A stretch of 64,000 bases of DNA from Dyadobacter koreensis (GTDB lineage: Bacteria > Bacteroidota > Bacteroidia > Cytophagales > Spirosomataceae), in contig NZ_FNXY01000007.1 of NCBI RefSeq assembly GCF_900108855.1, forward strand, positions 186,001-250,000. Reading direction: 5' to 3'. A program made the position numbers and the translations under genes. The stretch's first letter is position 1, and each line of letters begins with the position of its first letter. This document shows, piece after piece, positions 55,824-64,000 of this stretch. The notes under the pieces are model-generated. The model searched no databases and had not been told where the DNA came from. It saw only the letters and a program-made list of their open reading frames with translations.

Positions 55824-58800
55824 TTAGAAGTCTAAGCCCAAACTAAAAGTATAAACCGGAGTCAGCGGATAGCGGCCGTAGTCCAGACCAATCGCCTGAT
55901 TACCAGGACTTGCATCCCTGGATACATAAGCTCCAACTTCCGGATCAAAGCCGGTATATTTGGTGAAAGTCAAAACATTTTGTGCACCAAAACTCACTCT
56001 GGCTCCCCTTACAATTTTCTGTTTTGACATAAATGCCGCAGGCACGTTATAGGTAAGCGACACGTTTTTCAAACGAATGAACGAGCCATCTTCCACCCAT
56101 TTATCCGTATGGCGGGTGAAGTTTCCATTCGGGCCGTTGGAAATCCTGGCCACATCGGTTCCCGGATTCGCAAGTACCACTTCACCTGATTCATTGGTAA
56201 TCGGTTTTGCATAGTCCATCGCGTGAACCAGAAGATTCCGGCTCAGATTAATATTGCTTGCATTGGTGTTCAGCTTGCCGAGATAATTGTAAATGTCATT
56301 TCCATAGGTACTCGTAAATAACAAACTCAGATCAAAGCCCTTGTAAGAAAATGTGTTTGTCAAACCCGCGAACATTTTCGGCCAGGGATTACCAATGGAA
56401 GTAAGGTCATTTTCATCAATTTTTCCATCGCCGTTCAGGTCTTTGAATTTGACATCACCCACCCAAATATTGTCTACATTTGTAGGCAGGCGATTTCCGT
56501 TGTTATCAACAGGCACTGCACTCGCATCAATTTCAGCAACCGACTGGAACAGGCCTTCTTCCTGATAGCCCCTGAAAAGCCACGGAGCTTTGCCCACTTC
56601 CGAACGCTGCGTCCAATCCTGCATCCACCAGGAAGTACGGTCCACAAAAGCACTTTCAGAATAGAAAGATTTGATTTTAGTTTTGAAACTTGAAACGTTG
56701 AAGCTGGTTTCCCATTTAAAACCGCCTCTGTTAATATTGGTCGTATTGATTGTGAAGCCAAAGCCTTTGTTTTGCAGCGCACCAATATTAACCGTTGGCG
56801 ACCCAACAGCTCCGGTCCCGTTAGTTCCCATATACCAGGGAAGCGGTTTTTCCATCAACAAATTGTCGGTATTTTTGATATAATAATCCAATTCAAACTG
56901 TATCCGGTTATCGAGCAAACCTACATTGATACCAAAGTTATTCGTTTTGGTCTCCTCCCATTGAAGTCCTGGATTGCTGTATTTTGTTGGCAGAAATCCC
57001 GTTGAAGTTGGTGTTGCACCCGTTCCCATCGGAGAATAAATGCCACCACTTCCGCCCTGGTTACCTGTAATCCCGGTCTCAAATCTCAATTTCAACTCAC
57101 TAATGGCCGGAACGTGGAAAAATGCTTCCTGCGAAACTCTCCATGCCGCAGAAACAGATGGGAAAAAGCCCCATTTATTATCCTTTCCAAAATTGGCGGA
57201 ACCATCACGGCGGACCGTTCCCATCACGATATATTTATCACCATAGTTGTAATTCAACCTTCCAAGATATGATTCCATCGCCCAGTTGCCTGAACCACCA
57301 GAATTACTTGAAGTAAGCGCGTCACCGGCTGCAAGGTCAAAAATGTCGTTGGTAAGAAATCCGGTCCTAGTAGCACCAACATTTTTCCAGCCAGATTCCT
57401 GGGCTTCATGACTTACCATAACGTTGATATTATGTTTTCCAAAAGACTTTACATATTCCAAAAGTTGGTTCCAGTTCCAGTATGTATTAACGCCCGTTCC
57501 GTTGGTAAGTGAAGCCGCAACATTTTTCGCCCAGCCTATTGAATAAGTTGGGATATAATAAGTTGAATTTGAATAACCAATATTGGTATTAAATGAGGAC
57601 CTGAAATTAAGTCCTTTTACAATTTCAATCCCAAGATTCAAGCCGCCTAAAAATTGTCTTCTCAACAATTTATTTGTGGTCAGGTTTGCAATGGCAATCG
57701 GGTTAACAGGCGCGAACTGATTTGCACCATTGTTCAGATCACCTCCACCCCAGGAACCATCCAAATTTTTAACAGGCACCTGAGGTGTCAGCTGCAAAGC
57801 ACTGGCAATCACATTTTCCTGGCTCGTTGTCAGGTTATCATTGGTTTGGTTGAAGCTCAAATTGGCCCCCAGAGACGCCCATTTTCTTGGTTTATTGTCA
57901 AGATTAAGACGGAAACCGTAACGGTTGAAACCTGATCCCAGTGCAACGCCATCCTGTTTCAGATATTCTCCTGACAAATAATAAGTCGTTTTATCATTTC
58001 CGCCGCTCAAACTCAGCTGATGTTTATTCATAGGAGCACTTTTGAAAAGCTCCTTTTGCCAATCTGTGCCTGTTCCAAGCAAGGACGGATCCAGAAATTC
58101 TGTGGGTGTATTGCCACCGGCAAGCTGGTGATATTCACCCACCATCTGCGCATACTGCTGCAAATTCATAACGCCAAGCGGCTCTGGAGCCGTTTGCAAA
58201 CTATACTGATAGCCATAAGAAATTTTTGTATCCCCAGATTTTCCACGTTTCGTTGTGACGATCAATACCCCGTTGGTTGCCCGGGAACCGTAAATCGCTG
58301 TGGCAGAGGGACCTTGCAATACTTCAATGGATTCAATATCAGCGGGGTTTAATCCAGCCAGTGGATTTGAAGAACTTTGTGAACCGTAAGCCACAGACTG
58401 GCCGGGAATCTGAACTCCATCCACGACATAAAGCGGCTCATTACTGCCACTAATGGAATTTACACCACGGATATTCACAGAAATTCCACCGCCAGGCTGA
58501 CCTGAATTTTGCGTTACATACACCCCTGCTGCTCTCCCCTGAATGGCTTGTTCAATTGTTGTATTAACAGTTCGCCCGATATCTTTTGCTGAAACCGACG
58601 TCTGTGCCGTGGTAAGATCGGCTCTTTTCATCTGGCCGTAACCAACAACAACCACTTCTTCCAGTGCTTTTGTATCAACCAGAAGCGTAACATCTAAAAC
58701 GCTTTTATTGCCAACCGGCACTTCTTTCGGCAGATATCCAACGAATGAAAATATCAAAACCGAGCTCGTACCCGGTACTGAAAGCGAAAACCTGCCATCG

Positions 58801-59429
58801 GCAGATGTCGTTGTTCCCTGTGGCAAACCTTTGATCACGATACTTACCCCCGGAAGAGGCTCGCCTTTTTCGTCGGTCACTTTACCGGAAACATCAACGG
58901 CCGTTAATAAATATCCGGAAACCTTATTTGATAACAAACTGGTCGGACCAATGTCACTTTTTGTCAGTGTTGATGCAGGCAAACTGCTTTGGGCATTGAC
59001 AGGAACATTATTCGCTGTGGTTGCTTTTCTCTTTTTAACAACTATCGTTTTATCAATAATAGAATAACTGAGAGGCTGGTTTTCAAATACCCGGTCCAGA
59101 ACGGATTTCAGTTCTTCTCCATTAACCCGGATATTTACGGGTAATGTATTTTTCAACAAGCGGTTGTTATACAAAAAATTATATCCTGTTTGCTTTCTTA
59201 TTTCATTGAATACTTTTTCCAGGCCGCTATTATTTTCGTTAAGTCTAACGGTCTGTGAATATACGCCCGCACTGACCTGCATAAATGCTACCAGAAAAAG
59301 CAAAGCGGTGAGCTTCATAATTCGTCCTATTTTTAGTTTTGAGCTGCCAGGGAGCAATCTCTTTTTTGAGCAGACGCGACCTGGAATTATGCGGGCAAAG
59401 CCGCATTGATAAAGTAAAGCATATTTCAT
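55824..59429 (-). CDS. SusC/RagA TonB-linked outer-membrane transporter with STN domain
   Basis: 1,201 aa. Signal helix LTALLFLVAFMQVSAGVYSQ, STN domain (residues about 62-120, GLEKVFNEIRKQTGYNFLYN) that signals to the FecR anti-sigma factor, carboxypeptidase-regulatory domain (VTDEKGEPLPGVSIVIKGL), TonB box region EEVVVVGYGQMKR, plug with LYVVDGVQIPGQSVAYG and ATNGVLIVTTKRGKSG, barrel to the C-terminus. Imports the polysaccharide fragments. Confidence 0.96.
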   Translation of the reverse strand: MKYALLYQCGFARIIPGRVCSKKRLLPGSSKLKIGRIMKLTALLFLVAFMQVSAGVYSQTVRLNENNSGLEKVFNEIRKQTGYNFLYNNRLLKNTLPVNIRVNGEELKSVLDRVFENQPLSYSIIDKTIVVKKRKATTANNVPVNAQSSLPASTLTKSDIGPTSLLSNKVSGYLLTAVDVSGKVTDEKGEPLPGVSIVIKGLPQGTTTSADGRFSLSVPGTSSVLIFSFVGYLPKEVPVGNKSVLDVTLLVDTKALEEVVVVGYGQMKRADLTTAQTSVSAKDIGRTVNTTIEQAIQGRAAGVYVTQNSGQPGGGISVNIRGVNSISGSNEPLYVVDGVQIPGQSVAYGSQSSSNPLAGLNPADIESIEVLQGPSATAIYGSRATNGVLIVTTKRGKSGDTKISYGYQYSLQTAPEPLGVMNLQQYAQMVGEYHQLAGGNTPTEFLDPSLLGTGTDWQKELFKSAPMNKHQLSLSGGNDKTTYYLSGEYLKQDGVALGSGFNRYGFRLNLDNKPRKWASLGANLSFNQTNDNLTTSQENVIASALQLTPQVPVKNLDGSWGGGDLNNGANQFAPVNPIAIANLTTNKLLRRQFLGGLNLGIEIVKGLNFRSSFNTNIGYSNSTYYIPTYSIGWAKNVAASLTNGTGVNTYWNWNQLLEYVKSFGKHNINVMVSHEAQESGWKNVGATRTGFLTNDIFDLAAGDALTSSNSGGSGNWAMESYLGRLNYNYGDKYIVMGTVRRDGSANFGKDNKWGFFPSVSAAWRVSQEAFFHVPAISELKLRFETGITGNQGGSGGIYSPMGTGATPTSTGFLPTKYSNPGLQWEETKTNNFGINVGLLDNRIQFELDYYIKNTDNLLMEKPLPWYMGTNGTGAVGSPTVNIGALQNKGFGFTINTTNINRGGFKWETSFNVSSFKTKIKSFYSESAFVDRTSWWMQDWTQRSEVGKAPWLFRGYQEEGLFQSVAEIDASAVPVDNNGNRLPTNVDNIWVGDVKFKDLNGDGKIDENDLTSIGNPWPKMFAGLTNTFSYKGFDLSLLFTSTYGNDIYNYLGKLNTNASNINLSRNLLVHAMDYAKPITNESGEVVLANPGTDVARISNGPNGNFTRHTDKWVEDGSFIRLKNVSLTYNVPAAFMSKQKIVRGARVSFGAQNVLTFTKYTGFDPEVGAYVSRDASPGNQAIGLDYGRYPLTPVYTFSLGLDF

Positions 59430-59553
59430 ACTTTTACATTGTTGAGGTTAACTGTACATGTTTCGTGTTTCGCAATAAATACTGGGCTGGATTTTAACCT
59501 GAATCTTTTCCGCTGTACTTTTTTCCTGCCAGGGAATCAAGTGTGGCTGATTC

Positions 59554-59587
59554 CACTTCGGACTCCACTCCGAAGTGTTTTTTTTGG
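59554..59587 (+). terminator. plus-strand intrinsic terminator antisense to the susC leader
   Basis: Stem CACTTCGGA / TCCGAAGTG (59554-59562, 59569-59577) followed by a run of nine T on the plus strand. Every gene nearby is on the minus strand, so it would end an antisense transcript from the susC 5' region. The remainder of 59430-59666 has no gene. Confidence 0.6.
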
Positions 59588-59666
59588 TCATCCTGCAAAC
59601 TTCCGTCAGCTGTCGTCCATTTCTATGTTGGGTTTAAATTTTTGAATTGTAGTTGTTACCTATCAG

Positions 59667-60926
59667 TTATTCCACAGCACTCACCTCCACCTGTTTGTCT
59701 TTTACTTTAAATTTCACTCCGCCACCTTCTTCCAGAATATCCAGTATACTTGAAATAGCTACTTTTTTGGACACATATCCCGTAAACTGATCCTGCGGAA
59801 GTGGACCGCTGTATACAACATCCAGATCATACCACCGTGAAAGCTGGCGCATCACTTCCTGAATACTGGTATCCTTAAATTTGAAGTAACCTTTCTGCCA
59901 GGCCACTGCGCTTTCTGTATCCACTTTTTCGACAGCAATTGCAGCTTGTTTCGGTTTGACGATAGATTGTTCGCCTGGTTTCAATTTCACCGTTTCCAAA
60001 GAAATTTTTCCCTCTGCAATCGTAGAAACCTTCACGCTTCCTTCCAGCAGGGTTGTTTTCACAACAGACTCATCACGGTAAGAATTGACATTAAAATGTG
60101 TTCCGATCACTTCGATGATCTGGTTATTTGAAACGACCATGAAGGGAACACGCTTTTTATTCAGACTGACTTTTGCCACTTCAAAATACACCTCACCGGT
60201 AATTTCAACTTTTCTTTCATCTGCACTGAAAACCGCAGGAAACCGGATTGACGAAAGAGAATTCAGCCATACGTTTGTACCGTCCGAAAGCCTGATCTGA
60301 TATTGACCTGCTTTAGGTGTGGTGATCTGGTTGTAGATTCCGGTTTTATTAGGAATGCCGTCACGATCTTCCAATTGTTTTCCGTAAACCAACTGACCAT
60401 CTGTCACTTTATTGATGTTAATACCAGACTGGCTTGCGATTTGTCCGTCACCGGCTTCATTCAAATTGATAACAGATCCATCCGCAAGCGTCAGCATAGC
60501 TTTATTTCCGCCCGGAGCAGCATCGCTTTCAAGTGCCTGAGCGGCGATATTTTTAGCAGGTTTTGATTTTTGCATCAGGATATAATAACTTCCGATTCCG
60601 ATCAGCACCAATACCGCGGCGACAGCGAACCGACGGAAATACCACCAAAGACTTACAACATCAGTTTCATGCTCATCTTCATAATCTAAAACCTGTTCTT
60701 GTTCCATTCGATCGATACGGTCTTCAATTTTTCCGATTAAATCAGAATAAATATCCGAGTTTGCAGGCTCAGCACTATTCTTTAAAATATGCTGATAGCG
60801 GTCCATCACATTCCGTGCTTCAACAGGGGAAATAGAATTAAACCAACGCATAAACGCCTGATGTTCTTCTTCTGTATGGCGGTTTTCCGCATACTTTTCC
60901 AGAAAGGGGTAGTAATTTTCTTCCAT
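59667..60926 (-). CDS. FecR family anti-sigma factor
   Basis: 419 aa. Cytoplasmic N-terminus (about 1-95) that binds the sigma factor, one helix (FAVAAVLVLIGIGSYYILM), periplasmic FecR domain (YQIRLSDGTNVWLNSLSSI; FEVAKVSLNKKRVPFMV) and C-terminal DUF4974/secretin-like domain (SRWYDLDVVYSGP) that contacts the STN domain of SusC. Confidence 0.94.
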   Translation of the reverse strand: MEENYYPFLEKYAENRHTEEEHQAFMRWFNSISPVEARNVMDRYQHILKNSAEPANSDIYSDLIGKIEDRIDRMEQEQVLDYEDEHETDVVSLWWYFRRFAVAAVLVLIGIGSYYILMQKSKPAKNIAAQALESDAAPGGNKAMLTLADGSVINLNEAGDGQIASQSGININKVTDGQLVYGKQLEDRDGIPNKTGIYNQITTPKAGQYQIRLSDGTNVWLNSLSSIRFPAVFSADERKVEITGEVYFEVAKVSLNKKRVPFMVVSNNQIIEVIGTHFNVNSYRDESVVKTTLLEGSVKVSTIAEGKISLETVKLKPGEQSIVKPKQAAIAVEKVDTESAVAWQKGYFKFKDTSIQEVMRQLSRWYDLDVVYSGPLPQDQFTGYVSKKVAISSILDILEEGGGVKFKVKDKQVEVSAVE

Positions 60927-60997
60927 ATAGTGAGAAGACGGATTGGCTTGCTAAAAGAACCCCTCACTATTGAAATTATTTTCACTTTTTTTTGAAC

Positions 60998-61630
60998 TTA
61001 TTGAATACCAGACAGGAAATACATGATAATTACCATATCTGTTGTCATTTCCCCATGTTTACGGAGATAATCTTTCACAAAATTTGTTGCCGCATAAAGC
61101 TGTTTTTTGACAACCGACTTAGAGATTGAAAGCTTCTCGGCAATCTCGTCCAGCGATAATTCTTCTTTTGTTTTAAGCTCAAAAATCTGTTTCCTTTTTT
61201 CAGGAAGCTGATTTATAGCATCTTGTGCAAGTTGAAAATATTGACCGTATATAATTTCTGAATCCGTCTGATCTGTGCTTTCTTCTGAAAACGGCCCGGT
61301 CAGATTTCGATATCTGTTTTCCGTCTGTTCCCTGCGCAGATGATCCAACAGGAGATTTTTTGCCGTTTTAAAAATATAGGGCTGAAAAGATTGAACATAC
61401 AAAAGGCCTTCTTTTTTCTCCCAGATCTTCACAAAAACATCCTGAACAATTTCCTCGCTAAGCTCCCTTGATCTTGTAAAAAGAAAAATATACCGGATTA
61501 ATGAAGAAAGATGGCCAGTATATAAACTTGCAAAAGCCTCTCTGTCGCCTCCTGCGCAGCGCTCCATAAGGTCCCTCTCTTCTTTAATTTCGATCATTGG
61601 TTGATTAGCCGTCAAAATATTTTCATGCAT
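60998..61630 (-). CDS. ECF RNA polymerase sigma factor
   Basis: 210 aa. Region 2 (HLSSLIRYIFLFTRSRELSE, FQPYIFKTAKNLLLDHLRRE) and region 4 HTH (LSLDEIAEKLSISKSVVKKQ). Paired with the FecR gene 71 nt downstream; the pair should switch on the susC operon when the glycan is sensed. Confidence 0.94.
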   Translation of the reverse strand: MHENILTANQPMIEIKEERDLMERCAGGDREAFASLYTGHLSSLIRYIFLFTRSRELSEEIVQDVFVKIWEKKEGLLYVQSFQPYIFKTAKNLLLDHLRREQTENRYRNLTGPFSEESTDQTDSEIIYGQYFQLAQDAINQLPEKRKQIFELKTKEELSLDEIAEKLSISKSVVKKQLYAATNFVKDYLRKHGEMTTDMVIIMYFLSGIQ

Positions 61631-62048
61631 TGGTATCCAAAGTAATTAAACTGGCAATCAGGAGTTAACATTTTGTTTAAAAATAAAATTCAAATATTAC
61701 ATTTATTCTACAATAAGTTCTATTCAACATGAAAAATTTGTGCCAAAATGGAAAGAAAATACGAATAATATTCTCCTCAATCATATAGGATTTGATAAGC
61801 TTAGGGAAAAGATTATAACTGTATATAAATGAATGAGTTAATGCAACGCTGATTAGAAAATAGCATCAATATTTTTGATCATGCAGGTGGCTAATGCTTT
61901 TAAAGAATGTAAGATAGACAGAAATACAGTACAATTGATTTCATAGTGTCCTTCTTATGACCAATCGTAGAAATAAATAGGGTAAAACATAACGACTATT
62001 CTTCAGAATTCATTAGCTGGCCAGTAGAGCAGCCATTAAAAATTTTAA

Positions 62049-62153
62049 ATGGATAATGACGACATGCTTCTGCTGCACCGTCCTTTATCATTCATAAAGC
62101 CTGATCAGGTCGCGCGAGTTATTAAGAAATTAAATGACAGGTTAAAATTATAG
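62049..62153 (+). CDS. possible 34-aa small ORF
   Basis: ATG-to-TAG frame directly after an in-frame TAA, reading HRPLSFIKPDQVARVIKKLN. It is amphipathic and protein-like but has no evident ribosome site and could be a fragment. It is the only suggestive feature in the AT-rich gap 61631-62274. Confidence 0.25.
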   Translation: MDNDDMLLLHRPLSFIKPDQVARVIKKLNDRLKL

Positions 62154-62274
62154 TTTGCCAGTTTCACTGCTTTCCAAACTCATTTAATTATTAAAATATG
62201 ATAACCACATTTAATCGGCCATTCTTTATAGTTTTCCTGCCTGTATTTGTAACTTTTCTATGGCAATTTAGAAC

Positions 62275-62868
62275 TTACCAGGCGTAAAATACCCGAACCG
62301 AATAGCGTTTGTAATTATAATTCAGAAGAACGCCGTTTTGGCTGATGTAACCTACCGTCGCTGTGGTGCTGAGCTTTTCTTTACTGCTGGCAAGCGACAG
62401 ACTGTAATTCTGTATGGCGGCATCCCTCAAAAGCAGATCATACCAATCAGTCCCTTTTCCGGCATAATGAGCTGGATTTTGGTACTCGACCGGAATGCTT
62501 GTTGCCTGTCCGAGCCGAATTTTTTCCTGAAAAACTTCATTCTCATACTAAGCAAATTCCTGCGCGTTCATCATATCCGGCCGGCCACGCTGAGGCACCT
62601 GCTGTACACCGTAACTTGCGTTAAAGCTGATGGTGGAACGCCCGTTTCCAGCTCTTTTTGTTGTGATCAGCACTACCCCATTGGAAGCTCTTGACCCATA
62701 CAACGCAGTTGCTGATGCATCTTTCAGGATTGAGAATGTTTCAATCTCATCAGGATTAATGTTGCTGATATCGCCCACAATCGGAAAGCCATCCACAACA
62801 TAAAGCGACTGACTACTTCCGCTGATCGAAGCAGCACCACGAATCCGTATAGACATACCTCCTACTGG
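62275..62868 (-). pseudogene. SusC/RagA TonB-dependent transporter fragment, two in-frame TAG stops
   Basis: The minus frame reads GGMSIRIRGAASISG, SQSLYVVDGFPIVGDI, ASATALYGSRASNGVVL and, after TAG at 62548-62550, continues in the same frame with YENEVFQEKIRLGQATSIPV and TDWYDLLLRDAAIQNYSLSL to a TAA at 62275. A second TAG sits just before PVGG (62866-62868), where relatives have Gln. The signal peptide, most of the barrel and the partner SusD are missing. Confidence 0.85.
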
Positions 62869-62924
62869 CTAATTGTAATCCAAGTGAAGAATAGTCATAT
62901 CATTGAAAGTGTCATTCGCAATTA

Positions 62925-64000
62925 TCAAGTAAATAAGTCTTTTAATACCTGGTTTGCCGCGTGATATCCACACAAACCATGCACACCACCACCAGGAGGA
63001 GTCGAAGCCGAACATAAATAAATTCCCCCGGTAGATGTCCGGTACGGGGATAAACTTAAAACCGGACGGCTATACAATTGAGCCACGTTTTGAAGTCCGC
63101 CGTTAACATCACCGCCAATATAATTTGGATTATATTCCTGCATCTGTAATGCATTCAACGTACTTCTTTTCAGTATTGTATCTTTAAAACCGGGTGCAAA
63201 TCTCTCAATCTGATTTTCAATAATATTGGTCATATCAACCTGAGAGCCGTTGGGGACGTGGCAATAAGCCCAGGCTGTATGTTTTCCTTCGGGCGCACGG
63301 GTTTTATCAAACTGACTTGGCTGTGATAAAAGCACATATGGTTTGTCGGCGTGTTTGCCATCAGAAGTGATTTTTTCACTATACGCGATCTCTTCAAAAG
63401 TATTTCCAAGATGAACCGTTCCAGCTCCGGATGTACTTTTGGCAGTAAAAGGAATGGGTTCGCTAAGGGCCCAGTCCATCTTAAAAACACCCATACCGTA
63501 TTTAAACTTTTTCAGTCTGCTGACATACGAAGTCCCCAGTTTTTCACCCGCAATTTCGATCAGCTGCTTTGGTCCGACATCAAAAAGGACTGCTTTTGCA
63601 GAGGGTAGTTCGTTGATGGATTTTACAAAAAAACCAGTTTGTATTTTCCCTCCCAGTGAAAGAAAATAAGACGCCAGCGCATTGGCAAGTGACTGCGATC
63701 CGCCTTCCACAATTGGCCATCCGCCAATATGTGCCGCCGAGGTCATCACAAGCCCGATGGCTGAGGATGCCAGATTATCAAAAGGCTGAACGGCATGAGC
63801 CGCTACGCCAGCCCAAAGTCCTCGTGCCTGTTTTGTTTTGAAACGATTTGCAGTCCAGCTGATCGGAGGTAAAGCTTTCATGCCAAAGGATGCCAGTGCG
63901 AGTGGATATCTGGGAATAGGAAAAGGGCCCAGGATATCGGGTAAAAGTTTTGGCAGATCCTTTACAGGTTTTTTTATCAAAGAAAGATAAGCATCTCGAT
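62925..64000 (-). CDS. FAD-dependent oxidoreductase (phytoene desaturase-like), 5' end beyond the window
   Basis: C-terminal about 357 residues; the frame is open to base 64000, so the FAD-binding N-terminus lies to the right and the TTG at 63980 is not the start. GGWPIVEGGSQSLANALASY and GGIYLCSASTPPGGGVHGLC (FAD-contacting C-terminal motif) match the NAD(P)/FAD-dependent oxidoreductase, CrtI-like, family. Substrate unknown. Confidence 0.85.
   Translation of the reverse strand, partial: RDAYLSLIKKPVKDLPKLLPDILGPFPIPRYPLALASFGMKALPPISWTANRFKTKQARGLWAGVAAHAVQPFDNLASSAIGLVMTSAAHIGGWPIVEGGSQSLANALASYFLSLGGKIQTGFFVKSINELPSAKAVLFDVGPKQLIEIAGEKLGTSYVSRLKKFKYGMGVFKMDWALSEPIPFTAKSTSGAGTVHLGNTFEEIAYSEKITSDGKHADKPYVLLSQPSQFDKTRAPEGKHTAWAYCHVPNGSQVDMTNIIENQIERFAPGFKDTILKRSTLNALQMQEYNPNYIGGDVNGGLQNVAQLYSRPVLSLSPYRTSTGGIYLCSASTPPGGGVHGLCGYHAANQVLKDLFT

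Noticed and set aside
1..64000. tRNA, rRNA, CRISPR array, insertion sequence or phage genes
   Set aside because: Looked for cloverleaf-like GC-rich intergenic blocks, regular spacer-repeat arrays, transposase motifs and terminal inverted repeats; none could be supported by eye.

Overview
The window looks like a chromosomal segment of a Bacteroidota organism, most likely of order Cytophagales and near Dyadobacter/Spirosomataceae. This is inferred from gene families and gene style, not from a marker gene. The pointers are a SusC/SusD pair with its own ECF sigma factor and FecR anti-sigma factor, a TPR-histidine kinase with a HisKA_2-type dimerisation box, TolC fused to a CzcA-type pump, DUF5777, many AraC and short Crp/Fnr regulators, moderate GC content and weak ribosome-binding sites. 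No rRNA, tRNA, CRISPR array, insertion sequence or phage gene was recognised.

Layout. 1-2615: TPR sensor kinase cut by the left edge. 3188-6736: TonB-dependent siderophore receptor with a PepSY membrane protein. 6879-9886: AraC regulator, SDR/epimerase and pectinesterase. 10193-13954: a Crp/Fnr regulator and a five-gene redox/stress operon (YceI, tautomerase, SDR, NTF2-like protein, nitronate monooxygenase). 14480-16779: a second PepSY iron-reductase module (DUF3325/DUF3649/PepSY). 17230-20777: two single-domain response regulators around a membrane-anchored MutS-like ATPase, plus a DUF892 protein. 20893-30434: regulators, SDR, a GH39-like glycosidase, a DUF1398 protein and a quinone-oxidoreductase-like protein, interspersed with decayed gene remnants. 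30438-41920: a metal-handling locus made of a CusSR-like two-component system, Rieske protein, DUF5777, YceI, an HME-RND pump fused to TolC (frameshifted), its adaptor, a ferritin-VIT iron/manganese exporter and a haem-binding protein. 42276-48171: TlpA thioredoxin and a sulfane-sulfur/thiosulfate operon (TauE, methyltransferase-like protein, CstB-like persulfide dioxygenase, rhodanese, paired YeeE proteins). 49790-61630: a complete polysaccharide utilisation locus. 62275-64000: a broken SusC fragment and an FAD-dependent oxidoreductase cut by the right edge.

Regulatory structure. Three copies of the palindrome GTGA-N6-TCAC lie upstream of the YceI operon, the tauE-led operon and the CstB-like gene, which suggests one Crp/Fnr-type regulon linking sulfur detoxification and the redox operon. 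Two arrays of CTTAA(A/G) half-sites repeated every 11 bp lie upstream of the metal operon and of its two-component system, which suggests autoregulated control by the OmpR-type regulator. A terminator facing the plus strand just upstream of susC could end an antisense RNA. Several start codons were moved inward to ATG because the longest frames begin at TTG.
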